NCBI RefSeq assembly: GCF_002943525.1
Contig: NZ_CP025394.1
Span: 6,897,001 to 6,961,000 of the forward strand
Length of the DNA: 64,000 nt
Direction: 5' to 3'
Origin: Kitasatospora sp. MMS16-BH015
Lineage (GTDB): Bacteria; Actinomycetota; Actinomycetes; Streptomycetales; Streptomycetaceae
Position numbers and translations under genes: made by a program. Below the pieces are notes generated by a model, which made no database searches, had not been told where the DNA came from, and was given only the letters and a program-made list of their open reading frames with translations. The number at the start of each line of letters is the position of its first letter. Within the stretch, counting starts at the first letter, position 1. Shown one piece after another: positions 8,124 to 15,915 of this stretch.

Positions 8124-9131
8124 ATGCCCAGAATCGCCATCACGGGAGGGGCCGGATTCGTCGGAACCAATCTGGCTCTCCTGGCTCGGCAGCGCGGTCA
8201 TGAAGTGATTCTCGTGGACACGGCGGACCGCCTGGGTCGGCTGCGCCACAGCGGGCTCCTGGATTCGGCCGCCTGCGAATTCCTCGACCTCGCCGACCCG
8301 GGCGCGGCCTTCGCCGCCGAGGCCGACGTCTTCGTCCACCTCGCGGCGCTCCCGCACGTCGACTACTCGCTCTTCCACCCGGAGACGGCGGTCCGCAACA
8401 ACACCGCCGCCCTGCTCTCCGTGCTCTCGGCCGCCCGCGCCACCGGCACGCCGGTGCTGTTCACCTCCTCCATCGAGGTGTACGGCGGCAACGACGGGCC
8501 GCTCTTCCGCGAGGAGGACGCGCCCCTGCCGCTGTCCCCCTACGCGGCCTCGAAGATCGGCGCTGAGCACATCGTCGACTCCTATCGGATCAACTACGGG
8601 CTCCGGGCCACCACGGTCCGCCTGACCAACCTGTACGGCCCCTGGCAGGCTCCGGACCGGATCATCCCCCGCATCGTCCTCCAGGCCCTGCTCGACACCC
8701 CCTCCGAGGCGGTGACCGGCCGGCTCCGCGACTTCCTGTACGTCGAGGACGCGGCCGAGGCGCTGCTCCTGCTCGCCACCGGCGAGCACACCGGCGAGAC
8801 CTTCAACCTGGCCGCCGGCCAGGCCGTGGCCCTGGAGGAGGTGGCCGCCGCCGTGATCACCGCCGCCGGCAGCGGACGGTTCACCACCGTCGACTCCCCG
8901 CCCCGGGACGGTCGCGGCCCCTCGCTGGTCGCCACCTCCGACCGCCTCAACCTGGCCACCGGATGGCGGCCCACCGTGCCGTTGGCCGAGGGCATCCGGC
9001 GCACCGCGGACTGGTACCGGGACAACCGCGCCTGGTGGTCCCGGTTCGAACCGCTGGTCACCACCGACCGCCGCACGGCGGACTTCCTCGCCGACCACGT
9101 GCTGCCGCTCACCCTGCAGGTCCCGGCATGA
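8124..9131 (+). CDS. NAD-dependent epimerase/dehydratase (extended SDR), cluster 1
   Basis: This 335-residue enzyme of the extended short-chain dehydrogenase family usually acts on nucleotide sugars. The Rossmann motif is ITGGAGFVGTNLALLARQRG at residues 6-25. The active-site pair is seen as TSSIEVYGG and YAASKIGAEH near 155-164. RLTNLYGPWQ and DFLYVEDAAEALL are standard for sugar epimerases and dehydratases. It opens an eight-gene right-going operon and overlaps the aminotransferase by ATGA. I infer epimerisation or oxidation of an activated sugar or cyclitol made by the nucleotidyltransferase at the end of the operon. The exact reaction cannot be read from the sequence. Confidence 0.85.
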   Translation: MPRIAITGGAGFVGTNLALLARQRGHEVILVDTADRLGRLRHSGLLDSAACEFLDLADPGAAFAAEADVFVHLAALPHVDYSLFHPETAVRNNTAALLSVLSAARATGTPVLFTSSIEVYGGNDGPLFREEDAPLPLSPYAASKIGAEHIVDSYRINYGLRATTVRLTNLYGPWQAPDRIIPRIVLQALLDTPSEAVTGRLRDFLYVEDAAEALLLLATGEHTGETFNLAAGQAVALEEVAAAVITAAGSGRFTTVDSPPRDGRGPSLVATSDRLNLATGWRPTVPLAEGIRRTADWYRDNRAWWSRFEPLVTTDRRTADFLADHVLPLTLQVPA

Positions 9132-10372
9132 CCCCGGGCGCCCTCAGCGAGCGCGTCGTGGCACAGGAGTCCGCCCACCTGGGCCACGGGCTCTCCACCG
9201 CGGCGACCCTGCCGGCCGCCCTGGTCAGCGGCAAGGGGGTGGTGGTCCACGACCTCGACGGGCGCCGCTACCTGGACCTGTTCGGCGGCGCGGGCCGCTG
9301 CCTGCTCGGCCACGGGGACGAGGCGTTCACCCGGGCCCTGGCCGACCAGGCCCGGAGCCTGGTGGTGTCCCGGCACGCCCACCCGGTACGTGCCCGGTAC
9401 GCGGCCGAGTTGGTGTCCCTGGCACCCTCCGGGCTCGACCACCTCTCCCTGGTGTCCACCGGCAGCGAGGCCGTCGACTGCGCCGTCCGGATCGCCCGGG
9501 CCGCCACCGGACGGGACACCGTGCTGGTCTTCGAGGGCGCCTTCCACGGGCGCACCACCGGAGTCGCGGACTTCACCGACCCCCGGTGGCACCCCGGTCC
9601 ACGAGGCCACCACCCGGTGGTCCGCTGTCCGTACCCGACCGAGCAGGACGACCCGGCGGCCCGGCGGCTCGCGGCGGAGGCCGTCCGGTCCGCGCTGGCG
9701 GGGCGGACCGTGGCAGCCGTACTGATCGAACCGGTGCAGGGCAGCGGCGGCAACCGGGCCTGCCCGCCGGCCTTCCTCCGGACACTGGCCGAACTCTGCG
9801 CCGCGACCGGGTCGCTGCTCCTGCTCGACGAGGTGGTCACGGGCTTCGGGCGCACCGGAGCGGTGTTCGCGGCTACGGCCGCCGGGGTGCGGCCCGATCT
9901 GCTGATCCTGGGCAAGGGCATGGCCAACGGCGTGCCGATCGGCGCAGTCCTCACCTCCTCCGCCCTCGCGGCCACTCCGCCGCTCGGGCTCCCCGGCGGG
10001 ATGTCCAGCACCTTCGGCGGCAATCCGCTGGCCGTCGCAGCCGCCGCGGTGACCCTCGACCTGCTGCTCGGGCGGGAGTTGGCGGAGCAGGCCGCGGTGG
10101 TGGGCACGCAGTGGCGGCGGCTGCTCTCCGAGGCGCTCGCCGGCCATCCCGCCGTCGCATCCGTCCACGGCACCGGCCTGCAGATCGGGGTCCGGCTGCG
10201 GCACGCGGCCGACGAGCGGGCCTTTCTGGAGGCCGGTCTCGTGGTCGGGACCAGCGGCGACACCGTCCGCCTCAACCCCCCGCTGGTGCTCAGCCACGCG
10301 CAGGCCGACGAGGCGACCGAGCGGATCGTCCGCGTCCTGGGCCGCGCCACCACGCGGGGCGCGGCGGCATGA
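9128..10372 (+). CDS. Class III PLP aminotransferase, cluster 1
   Basis: This 414-residue enzyme belongs to the omega-amino/class III aminotransferases. It moves an amino group onto a ketone or aldehyde using pyridoxal phosphate. LLLDEVVTGFGRTG contains the cofactor Asp, and the Schiff-base Lys is in LILGKGMANGVPIG near residue 262. GGAGRCLLGHGDE and EGAFHGRTTG are further family signatures. The ATG at 9128 overlaps the epimerase stop. In this operon it probably installs the amino group on a keto-sugar or keto-cyclitol, providing the amine later acylated by the ligase or condensation enzymes. Confidence 0.88.
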   Translation: MTPGALSERVVAQESAHLGHGLSTAATLPAALVSGKGVVVHDLDGRRYLDLFGGAGRCLLGHGDEAFTRALADQARSLVVSRHAHPVRARYAAELVSLAPSGLDHLSLVSTGSEAVDCAVRIARAATGRDTVLVFEGAFHGRTTGVADFTDPRWHPGPRGHHPVVRCPYPTEQDDPAARRLAAEAVRSALAGRTVAAVLIEPVQGSGGNRACPPAFLRTLAELCAATGSLLLLDEVVTGFGRTGAVFAATAAGVRPDLLILGKGMANGVPIGAVLTSSALAATPPLGLPGGMSSTFGGNPLAVAAAAVTLDLLLGRELAEQAAVVGTQWRRLLSEALAGHPAVASVHGTGLQIGVRLRHAADERAFLEAGLVVGTSGDTVRLNPPLVLSHAQADEATERIVRVLGRATTRGAAA

Positions 10373-11127
10373 CGACCCTGCAGATCATCGGCGCCAGCAG
10401 CGCCGTCCCCGATCCGGGCAGCGCCACCTCGTGCTACCTGGTGCGCGGGCAGGGCATCACCGTCCTGCTCGAATGCGGCCACGGTGCCGTCGGTGCGCTC
10501 CGCAAGTACGCCGACCCGGCCGAGCTCGACGCCGTGCTCGTCTCGCACCTGCACCCCGACCACTGCCTCGATCTGGTGGCCCTGCGCAACCATCTCGTCG
10601 TCCATGGCCTGCCTAAGCTCCCGCTCCTCCTCCCCGTGAACGGACCCGCCGTCCTGCGCGCGCTCGGCGAGGCCCTGGGGCTGGGCGCCGGCTACTTCGA
10701 CCCGGCCTTCGACGTCCGGACCTACACCGCCGGCCTGCCCTTCGCCCTCGGCGACCTCACCGTGGACGCCGTCCGCACCCGCCACAACACGCTCGCCAAC
10801 GCGCTCCGGCTCACCGACGGCGCCGGCCGCCGGCTGGTGTTCAGCAGCGACACCGGCTGGTTCCCCGAACTGGCCGAACTGGCCACCGGGGCCGACCTCC
10901 TGCTGATCGAGGTGACCGACCCGGTCACCCCCGACCACGGGCCCCGCTGGCACCTGTGCCCCCGGGACGCGGCCCGGGTCATCGCCGCGGCCCGGCCGGG
11001 CCGGGCCCTGCTCACCCACTACGTGGCCGGGGCGGGCGACCGGATCCTCGCCGACACCGCCGCCGGCTGCCCGGGCACACCCGTGCGGCTTGCCATCGAA
11101 GGAGAGACCCATCATGTCGGTGCCTGA
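10369..11127 (+). CDS. Metallo-beta-lactamase-fold hydrolase (RNase Z-like), cluster 1
   Basis: This 252-residue protein has the metallo-beta-lactamase fold. The dinuclear metal motif is SHLHPDHCLDL near residues 61-71, with further ligands in RTRHNTLANAL and VFSSDTGWF and a late His in LLTHYVAGAGD. The arrangement resembles the RNase Z/phosphodiesterase branch rather than lactamases. It overlaps both neighbours (ATGA before, 14 bases after). In the operon it could hydrolyse a phosphodiester or a cyclic phosphate intermediate, which would fit the 2H phosphoesterase found downstream. That link is inference. Confidence 0.75.
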   Translation: MTTLQIIGASSAVPDPGSATSCYLVRGQGITVLLECGHGAVGALRKYADPAELDAVLVSHLHPDHCLDLVALRNHLVVHGLPKLPLLLPVNGPAVLRALGEALGLGAGYFDPAFDVRTYTAGLPFALGDLTVDAVRTRHNTLANALRLTDGAGRRLVFSSDTGWFPELAELATGADLLLIEVTDPVTPDHGPRWHLCPRDAARVIAAARPGRALLTHYVAGAGDRILADTAAGCPGTPVRLAIEGETHHVGA

Positions 11128-12034
11128 GCGAGCGCGGGCCGGTGCCGGTGCCCGGCTCGGGGTGGACGTGGGCGGCACCAGTGTCCGCGCTGCCCTGGTC
11201 GACCCGACCGGGGTGCTGGTGAGCCCGCTGGTCGACGCACCCAGATCGCCGGATCTGATCAGTCAACTCTCCTCTATTTACCATGATTTGACTGATAGTC
11301 AGAGTGTGGTGGTCGCCGGTGCGGGGCTGGCCGTGCCCGGCTCGGTCGACCCCGCCACCGGCCGGATCGGGTCCGTGCCCACGGCGCCGGCCCTCCAGGG
11401 GCTCGACCCGGCGGACATCCGGCTCGGCCCCGGCCTCCCGATCCGGGTCTGCAACGACGCCAACGCGGCGACGATCGGTGAATGGACCCACGGCGCAGCC
11501 GTAGGCGCCCGCCATGTCGTCGGTCTCTTCGCCGGCACCGGGGTCGGCTGCGGGGTCGTCATCGACGGGGTGCTGCTCACGGGCAGCCGGGGCCTGGCGG
11601 CCGAGGCCGGGCACCTCGTGGTCGACCCCGACGGACCGCCCTGCCCCTGCGGTGGGCAGGGGTGCCTCGAACAGTTCGCCTCGGGCACCGCGGTGGCCCG
11701 CTGGTACGGCGAGGCCACCGGCCGGTCCGTCCCGGGCGCGGCCGAGGTGGCCCGCGCGGCCCGCGGCGGCGATCCGACAGCCCGGCAGGCGTTCGAGCGG
11801 GCCGCGCGGCTGCTGGGCGTCGCCGCGGCCGGCCTGGCCAACCTCTTCAACCCCGAGGTGATCGTGCTCGGCGGCGGGATGGCCGCCGCCTGGGACCTGC
11901 TGGAAGCGGACCTCACCCGAGCCGTCGCCCGACACACCATGCCGCTCACCGCACGCGGCCTGCGCCTCGCACCCGGCCGGCTCGGGCGCGCCGCCGGGGT
12001 CGTGGGTGCCGCCGCCTCGGCTCCGGCCGACTGA
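11114..12034 (+). CDS. ROK-family sugar kinase, cluster 1
   Basis: This 306-residue protein is a ROK kinase, which phosphorylates hexoses or amino sugars with ATP. The N-terminal phosphate loop is LGVDVGGTSVRAALVD near 15-30, the catalytic region is VCNDANAATIGEW, the glycine-rich ATP site is LFAGTGVGCGVVIDG, and the ROK zinc motif is CPCGGQGCLEQF near 177. No N-terminal helix-turn-helix is present, so it is a kinase rather than a ROK repressor. The ATG at 11114 follows AAGGAGAGACCC and lies inside the previous gene. It supplies sugar-phosphate chemistry to the operon. Confidence 0.88.
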   Translation: MSVPERARAGAGARLGVDVGGTSVRAALVDPTGVLVSPLVDAPRSPDLISQLSSIYHDLTDSQSVVVAGAGLAVPGSVDPATGRIGSVPTAPALQGLDPADIRLGPGLPIRVCNDANAATIGEWTHGAAVGARHVVGLFAGTGVGCGVVIDGVLLTGSRGLAAEAGHLVVDPDGPPCPCGGQGCLEQFASGTAVARWYGEATGRSVPGAAEVARAARGGDPTARQAFERAARLLGVAAAGLANLFNPEVIVLGGGMAAAWDLLEADLTRAVARHTMPLTARGLRLAPGRLGRAAGVVGAAASAPAD

Positions 12035-12103
12035 CCCGTCACCTCACCTCACCCACACCGGACCACCGTCGACCGGGCTCCGGACCACACCCCAGGGAGA
12101 CCC

Positions 12104-13288
12104 ATGCAGCATTCACCCGAACGCATCGCCCGGGCCCGGGCGCTCGATGCCGTGATCGAGGAGGTGGTGGCCCCCGCCGCCGCCGAAGTCGACCGAGCCG
12201 GTTCCTTTCCGGCCGAAGGCATCAAGGCACTCGGCGAGGCCGGCTTCCTGGCACTGTCCGTCCCCCGCGCGGACGGCGGCGCGGGAGCGGGAGCCGAGGA
12301 GTTCAGCGAGGTGGTGACCAGGCTGGCCGAGGCCTGCGCCTCCACCGCCATGGTCTACGTGATGCACGTGACGGCCCTCAGCTCGTTCCTGGCCATCCCG
12401 GAGGCGGAGCGCCGGCGGGAGCTGCTGCGCGAGATCGTGGCCGACCGCCTGCTGGTGACCGAGGCGATCAGCGAGCCCGGCTCCGGCTCGCAGTGGTGGT
12501 CGGTGGCCAGCACCGCCGAGCGGACCGACCGTGGGTACCGGATCACCGCCGACAAGAGCTTCGCCACCTCGGCCGGGCACGCCGACCTCTACGTGGTCTC
12601 CACCCGGGCACCGGGCGCGGACAGCGACCGGGACCACGCGGTCTTCGCCGTCCGGGCCGACCAGGGCGAGATCACCACCGGCAGCTGGCACGGGCTCGGA
12701 CTCGCCGGGAACAGCAGTACCTGGATCCGGTTCCGCGCCGAGGTCGCGGAGTCGGCGCTGCTCTACTCCGGCGGCGAGGGCGGTGGCCTCCGGCAGTACA
12801 ACGAGGCCAACCAGCCCGTCTACCACCTCGGGGTCACCTCCGCCTACCTCGGGATCGCCGCCGCCGCCTACCAGGCCGCCGTCGGCCGGATCCGCTCCCG
12901 TCGGTACACCGGTGACCCCGCGGGCTTCGGCGCCAAGCTGAGCGATTACCCGATCGCCCGCCGACACGTCGGTGAAATGGCGATCCGGCTGGCCGCCGTC
13001 CGGCCGATGACCGCCGACCTGGCCCGGCGGATCGACCAGGGCCAGGAGCTGGCGGAGCTCGCCGTACCGATGACCGCCTGCAAGGTCGCGGCGGCCGAGG
13101 CCGCCTCGGCCGTCGCGCGGGAGGCCATGCTGGCCAGCGGCGGGATCGCCTACTCCCGCGGCCCGTTGGCCATCGAGCGACACCTGCGCGATGCGCTCGC
13201 GGCCTCGCTCATGGGCCCCAACGACGACTTCTGCAAGGAGTTGATCGGCCGCCTGGAGATCGACGGGGCCTCCTACCATGACCTCTGA
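12104..13288 (+). CDS. Acyl-CoA-dehydrogenase-fold flavoprotein, cluster 1
   Basis: This 394-residue protein has the acyl-CoA dehydrogenase fold. FAD-site signatures include VTEAISEPGSGSQWWSV near 117-133, ADKSFATSAGHADLYVVS, and the C-terminal ASGGIAYSRGPLAIERHLRD. The usual catalytic base region reads AASLMGPNDDFCKELIG and I cannot identify a convincing active-site Glu. Members of this fold also act as amine N-oxygenases on amino sugars (KijD3/RubN8 type). In an operon with an epimerase, aminotransferase and nucleotidyltransferase, N-oxidation or desaturation of a sugar or cyclitol is more plausible than fatty-acid oxidation. Fold firm, reaction uncertain. Confidence 0.78.
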   Translation: MQHSPERIARARALDAVIEEVVAPAAAEVDRAGSFPAEGIKALGEAGFLALSVPRADGGAGAGAEEFSEVVTRLAEACASTAMVYVMHVTALSSFLAIPEAERRRELLREIVADRLLVTEAISEPGSGSQWWSVASTAERTDRGYRITADKSFATSAGHADLYVVSTRAPGADSDRDHAVFAVRADQGEITTGSWHGLGLAGNSSTWIRFRAEVAESALLYSGGEGGGLRQYNEANQPVYHLGVTSAYLGIAAAAYQAAVGRIRSRRYTGDPAGFGAKLSDYPIARRHVGEMAIRLAAVRPMTADLARRIDQGQELAELAVPMTACKVAAAEAASAVAREAMLASGGIAYSRGPLAIERHLRDALAASLMGPNDDFCKELIGRLEIDGASYHDL

Positions 13289-14090
13289 CCGGCTCCGGAC
13301 CGCCCAGGCGGTCGCCCGCGAAGCGGCCCGGACGGCCCTGCCGTTCCACCGGGACCGCGGCCTGGCCGGCTGGGCCAAGGAGGACGGCTCCGTGGTCACC
13401 CGGGCCGATCTCGCCACCGAGGAGCGCATCCGCGAGGTGCTCGCCGAACTCGCCCCCGGCGAAGCCGTCCTGGGCGAGGAGTACGGCCTCGACGGCCGGC
13501 CCGACGGCGGCCGCTGGATCGTCGATCCGATCGACGGCACCGAGAACTTCCGGCGGGGCTCACCGTTCTGGGGCACCCTGCTGGCCTGGTGCGAGGGCAC
13601 CGGGCCGAGCGTCGCCGTCGTGAGTGCGCCCTCGCTCGGACGCACCTGGTGGGCCGAGCTCGGCCGCGGGGCGCACACCGACGGCGGCCGCAGGCTGGCC
13701 GTCTCCGAGGTGGGCGAACTCCGGGACGCCTCCTTCGCGTTCGGCGGCGTGCACGAGTACCCGGTGGCGCCGCTCCGCGAGCTGGCCGCCTTCGCCTCGA
13801 CCTGCCGGACAGCCTGGGGGATCGGGAACTTCCTCGGCCACGTGCAGGTGGCCGAGGGGATCACGGACGGGGCGCTCTCCTACGGTGCCAGCCCCTGGGA
13901 CCTCGCCGCCCCCGCGCTGATCGTCGCGGAGGCCGGCGGCACATGGAGCGACCTGGACGGGGAGCCGACCCTCGACCGCGGGTCGCTGCTCACGTCCAAC
14001 GGCAGGCTCCACCGGACCCTGCGCACCGGTGTCCACCGCGCCCTCCACCCGGAGCCCGCCGACCGCACGACCGAGGAGCCCCAGCCGTGA
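13278..14090 (+). CDS. Inositol-monophosphatase-family phosphatase, cluster 1
   Basis: This 270-residue Mg-dependent phosphatase belongs to the family of inositol monophosphatase and the related histidinol phosphatase. The metal motif is VDPIDGTENFRRGSPFWG near residues 83-100, with the upstream Glu in LGEEYGL and the C-terminal PWDLAAPALIVAEAGG. It overlaps the flavoprotein by 11 bases and the next gene by GTGA. In this operon it would remove a phosphate from a sugar or cyclitol phosphate. Substrate specificity cannot be read from the sequence. Confidence 0.88.
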   Translation: MTSDRLRTAQAVAREAARTALPFHRDRGLAGWAKEDGSVVTRADLATEERIREVLAELAPGEAVLGEEYGLDGRPDGGRWIVDPIDGTENFRRGSPFWGTLLAWCEGTGPSVAVVSAPSLGRTWWAELGRGAHTDGGRRLAVSEVGELRDASFAFGGVHEYPVAPLRELAAFASTCRTAWGIGNFLGHVQVAEGITDGALSYGASPWDLAAPALIVAEAGGTWSDLDGEPTLDRGSLLTSNGRLHRTLRTGVHRALHPEPADRTTEEPQP

Positions 14091-14797
14091 CCACGACACC
14101 ACCCGCCTCGCCCGAAGCGCTCGGCGAGACCTACCGCAGCCTCTGGCGGGTCGGCGAGCGGGCGCTCCGGGAGGCGACCCACCAGCCGGACGGGATCCCC
14201 GAGCACGGGAGCCCCCGCTGGGGTCTGAGCCTGGTCATCCGGGTGACCGGCGCACCGCGCGAGGCGCTCGCAGCCGAGCTGGCCGTGCTCGCCGAGCACT
14301 GTGCGGGGCCGCACCTGGTGTACCGACCGGAGGACCTCCACCTCACCGTGCGCAGCGTCGAGGGGTTCGCCGACGAGGTCGCCGAGGAGCACGTCGACCA
14401 CTACGCACGGCAGGCCCGCCGCGCCGTCCGGGGGCTCGGCCCGCTCGCCGTCACCCTGCGCGGCATCGGCGGCTCGCCCGGCGGGCTCTTCGCCTGCGGG
14501 TACGCGACCCCCGCCCTCCAGCAGCTGCGCCACCGCCTGCACGCCGACACCCCGCCCGGCGGGTACCTGGGCGTACCCGGCGGGGACGCCCGGCGCATCC
14601 GGGACACCGCCCACGCCTCGCTCGTGGTCTACCGGCCCCCGGTCCGTCCCGAGGCGGCCTTGGCCGACCACGTGTCCGCCGAGGCCGACACGGAGTACGG
14701 CACCCTCGCCGTCACCGCTCTCTCCCTCGTCCGCTACCGCCCGACCGCCACCCGGGTGGCCATGGAAGAACTCGCCCGGATCGGACTGGAGTACTGA
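14087..14797 (+). CDS. Putative 2H phosphoesterase-like protein, cluster 1
   Basis: This 236-residue protein carries the two spaced motifs of the 2H phosphoesterase superfamily: HLTVRS near residue 85 and HASLVVYRP near 177. That family opens cyclic nucleotide or cyclic phosphate esters. The GTG start overlaps the phosphatase stop, and the stop overlaps the next start (TGATG form). Such an enzyme is unusual in a secondary-metabolite operon; together with the metallo-beta-lactamase-fold protein it suggests a cyclic or diester phosphate intermediate. Assignment rests on the two motifs and their spacing only. Confidence 0.6.
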   Translation: MTTTPPASPEALGETYRSLWRVGERALREATHQPDGIPEHGSPRWGLSLVIRVTGAPREALAAELAVLAEHCAGPHLVYRPEDLHLTVRSVEGFADEVAEEHVDHYARQARRAVRGLGPLAVTLRGIGGSPGGLFACGYATPALQQLRHRLHADTPPGGYLGVPGGDARRIRDTAHASLVVYRPPVRPEAALADHVSAEADTEYGTLAVTALSLVRYRPTATRVAMEELARIGLEY

Positions 14798-15915
14798 TGC
14801 CGTACCAGCAGAATCCCTCCTCGGCCCGGCCCGTCAAGGGCCTCATCCTCGGGGCCGGTCTCGGCACCCGGCTCGCCCCGCTCACCGACCACCTGCCCAA
14901 GCCGCTCTTCCCCGTGCTCAACCGGCCGGTCATCGTCCACGTCGTCGAACGCCTCCGGGCCGCCGGGATCACCGACATCGCGATCAACACCTTCCACCTG
15001 GCAGAGGAGTTGGAGGCCGCGCTCGGCGACGGCAGCGCCCTCGGCGTGTCCATCACCTGGTACCGCGAGCCCGTCCTGCTGGGGACCGGCGGGATCCTGC
15101 CGTTCTGCGCCGACTTCTGGCCGGACGCCACCCTGCTGGTGACCACCAACGACATGCTCTCCACCCTCGACCTGGACGCGATGCTCGCCTTCCACCGCAG
15201 CGTCGGGGCCCGGGCGACCGTCGCCACCTTCGAGCACTCCTGGCCGTTGGAGGAGTGGGGCGGCGACGTCGCGGTGCTCGCCCCCGGGAGCACCCGGGTC
15301 GCCGAGTACCAGCCCAAGCCCGGCCTGCAGGCCCGCGGCCGGCACGGTGCCACCGGCACCTGGATCTTCGAGCCGCCGGTGCTGGACCACCTCCCTGCGC
15401 GTCGGTCCTTCGACCTCAACGAGGACCTCCTGCCGCTGCTCGCCACCACCGGCGGTCTCCACGCCTACGCCGACACCTACGAGTTCGAGGACTTCGGCCA
15501 GGCCGAGGGCTACGTGCGGGGCACCGGCGAAGCCCTGGCCGGCCGACTGGGCATCAGGCCCGCCGAACCCGAGGTCTCACCCGGCATCCACCTCCACCCC
15601 ACCGCCCGGGTGCACCCGACCGCCCGGCTCGACGGCCGGGTCGCCGTCGGCGCCTTCGCCGTCCTGGAGGCCGACTGCCGGATCCACGGCCCGGCCGTGA
15701 TCGGCCAGGGGGCCACCGTCGGCGCGGCCGCGACCGTCCGGGAGTCGGTGCTGCTCCCCGGGGTCACCGTCCCCGCCGGGATGACGGTGGCCGGAGCGCT
15801 GCTCGGCAACGCCCTGACCACCCCGGCCGCCATCCGACGGCACTGCCTGAGCGAGCTGTCCGGACCGGTGAGGGGTGCGGGCCGCGAGGAGCAGGCGGGC
15901 GTCAGCCGACGGTGA
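14797..15915 (+). CDS. Sugar-phosphate nucleotidyltransferase with left-handed beta-helix tail, cluster 1
   Basis: This 372-residue enzyme transfers a nucleotidyl group to a sugar phosphate. The catalytic N-terminal part has LILGAGLGTRLAPLTDHLPK at about 16-35 and the base/metal region VTTNDMLSTLDLDAML near 117. From about residue 262, repeats such as HPTARVHPTARLDGRVAVGA form a hexapeptide beta-helix like that of GDP-mannose or glucose-1-phosphate pyrophosphorylases. It is the last gene of the operon and its 3' end overlaps the opposing secreted phosphoesterase by 14 bases. It probably makes the NDP-activated sugar used by the epimerase. Confidence 0.88.
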   Translation: MPYQQNPSSARPVKGLILGAGLGTRLAPLTDHLPKPLFPVLNRPVIVHVVERLRAAGITDIAINTFHLAEELEAALGDGSALGVSITWYREPVLLGTGGILPFCADFWPDATLLVTTNDMLSTLDLDAMLAFHRSVGARATVATFEHSWPLEEWGGDVAVLAPGSTRVAEYQPKPGLQARGRHGATGTWIFEPPVLDHLPARRSFDLNEDLLPLLATTGGLHAYADTYEFEDFGQAEGYVRGTGEALAGRLGIRPAEPEVSPGIHLHPTARVHPTARLDGRVAVGAFAVLEADCRIHGPAVIGQGATVGAAATVRESVLLPGVTVPAGMTVAGALLGNALTTPAAIRRHCLSELSGPVRGAGREEQAGVSRR

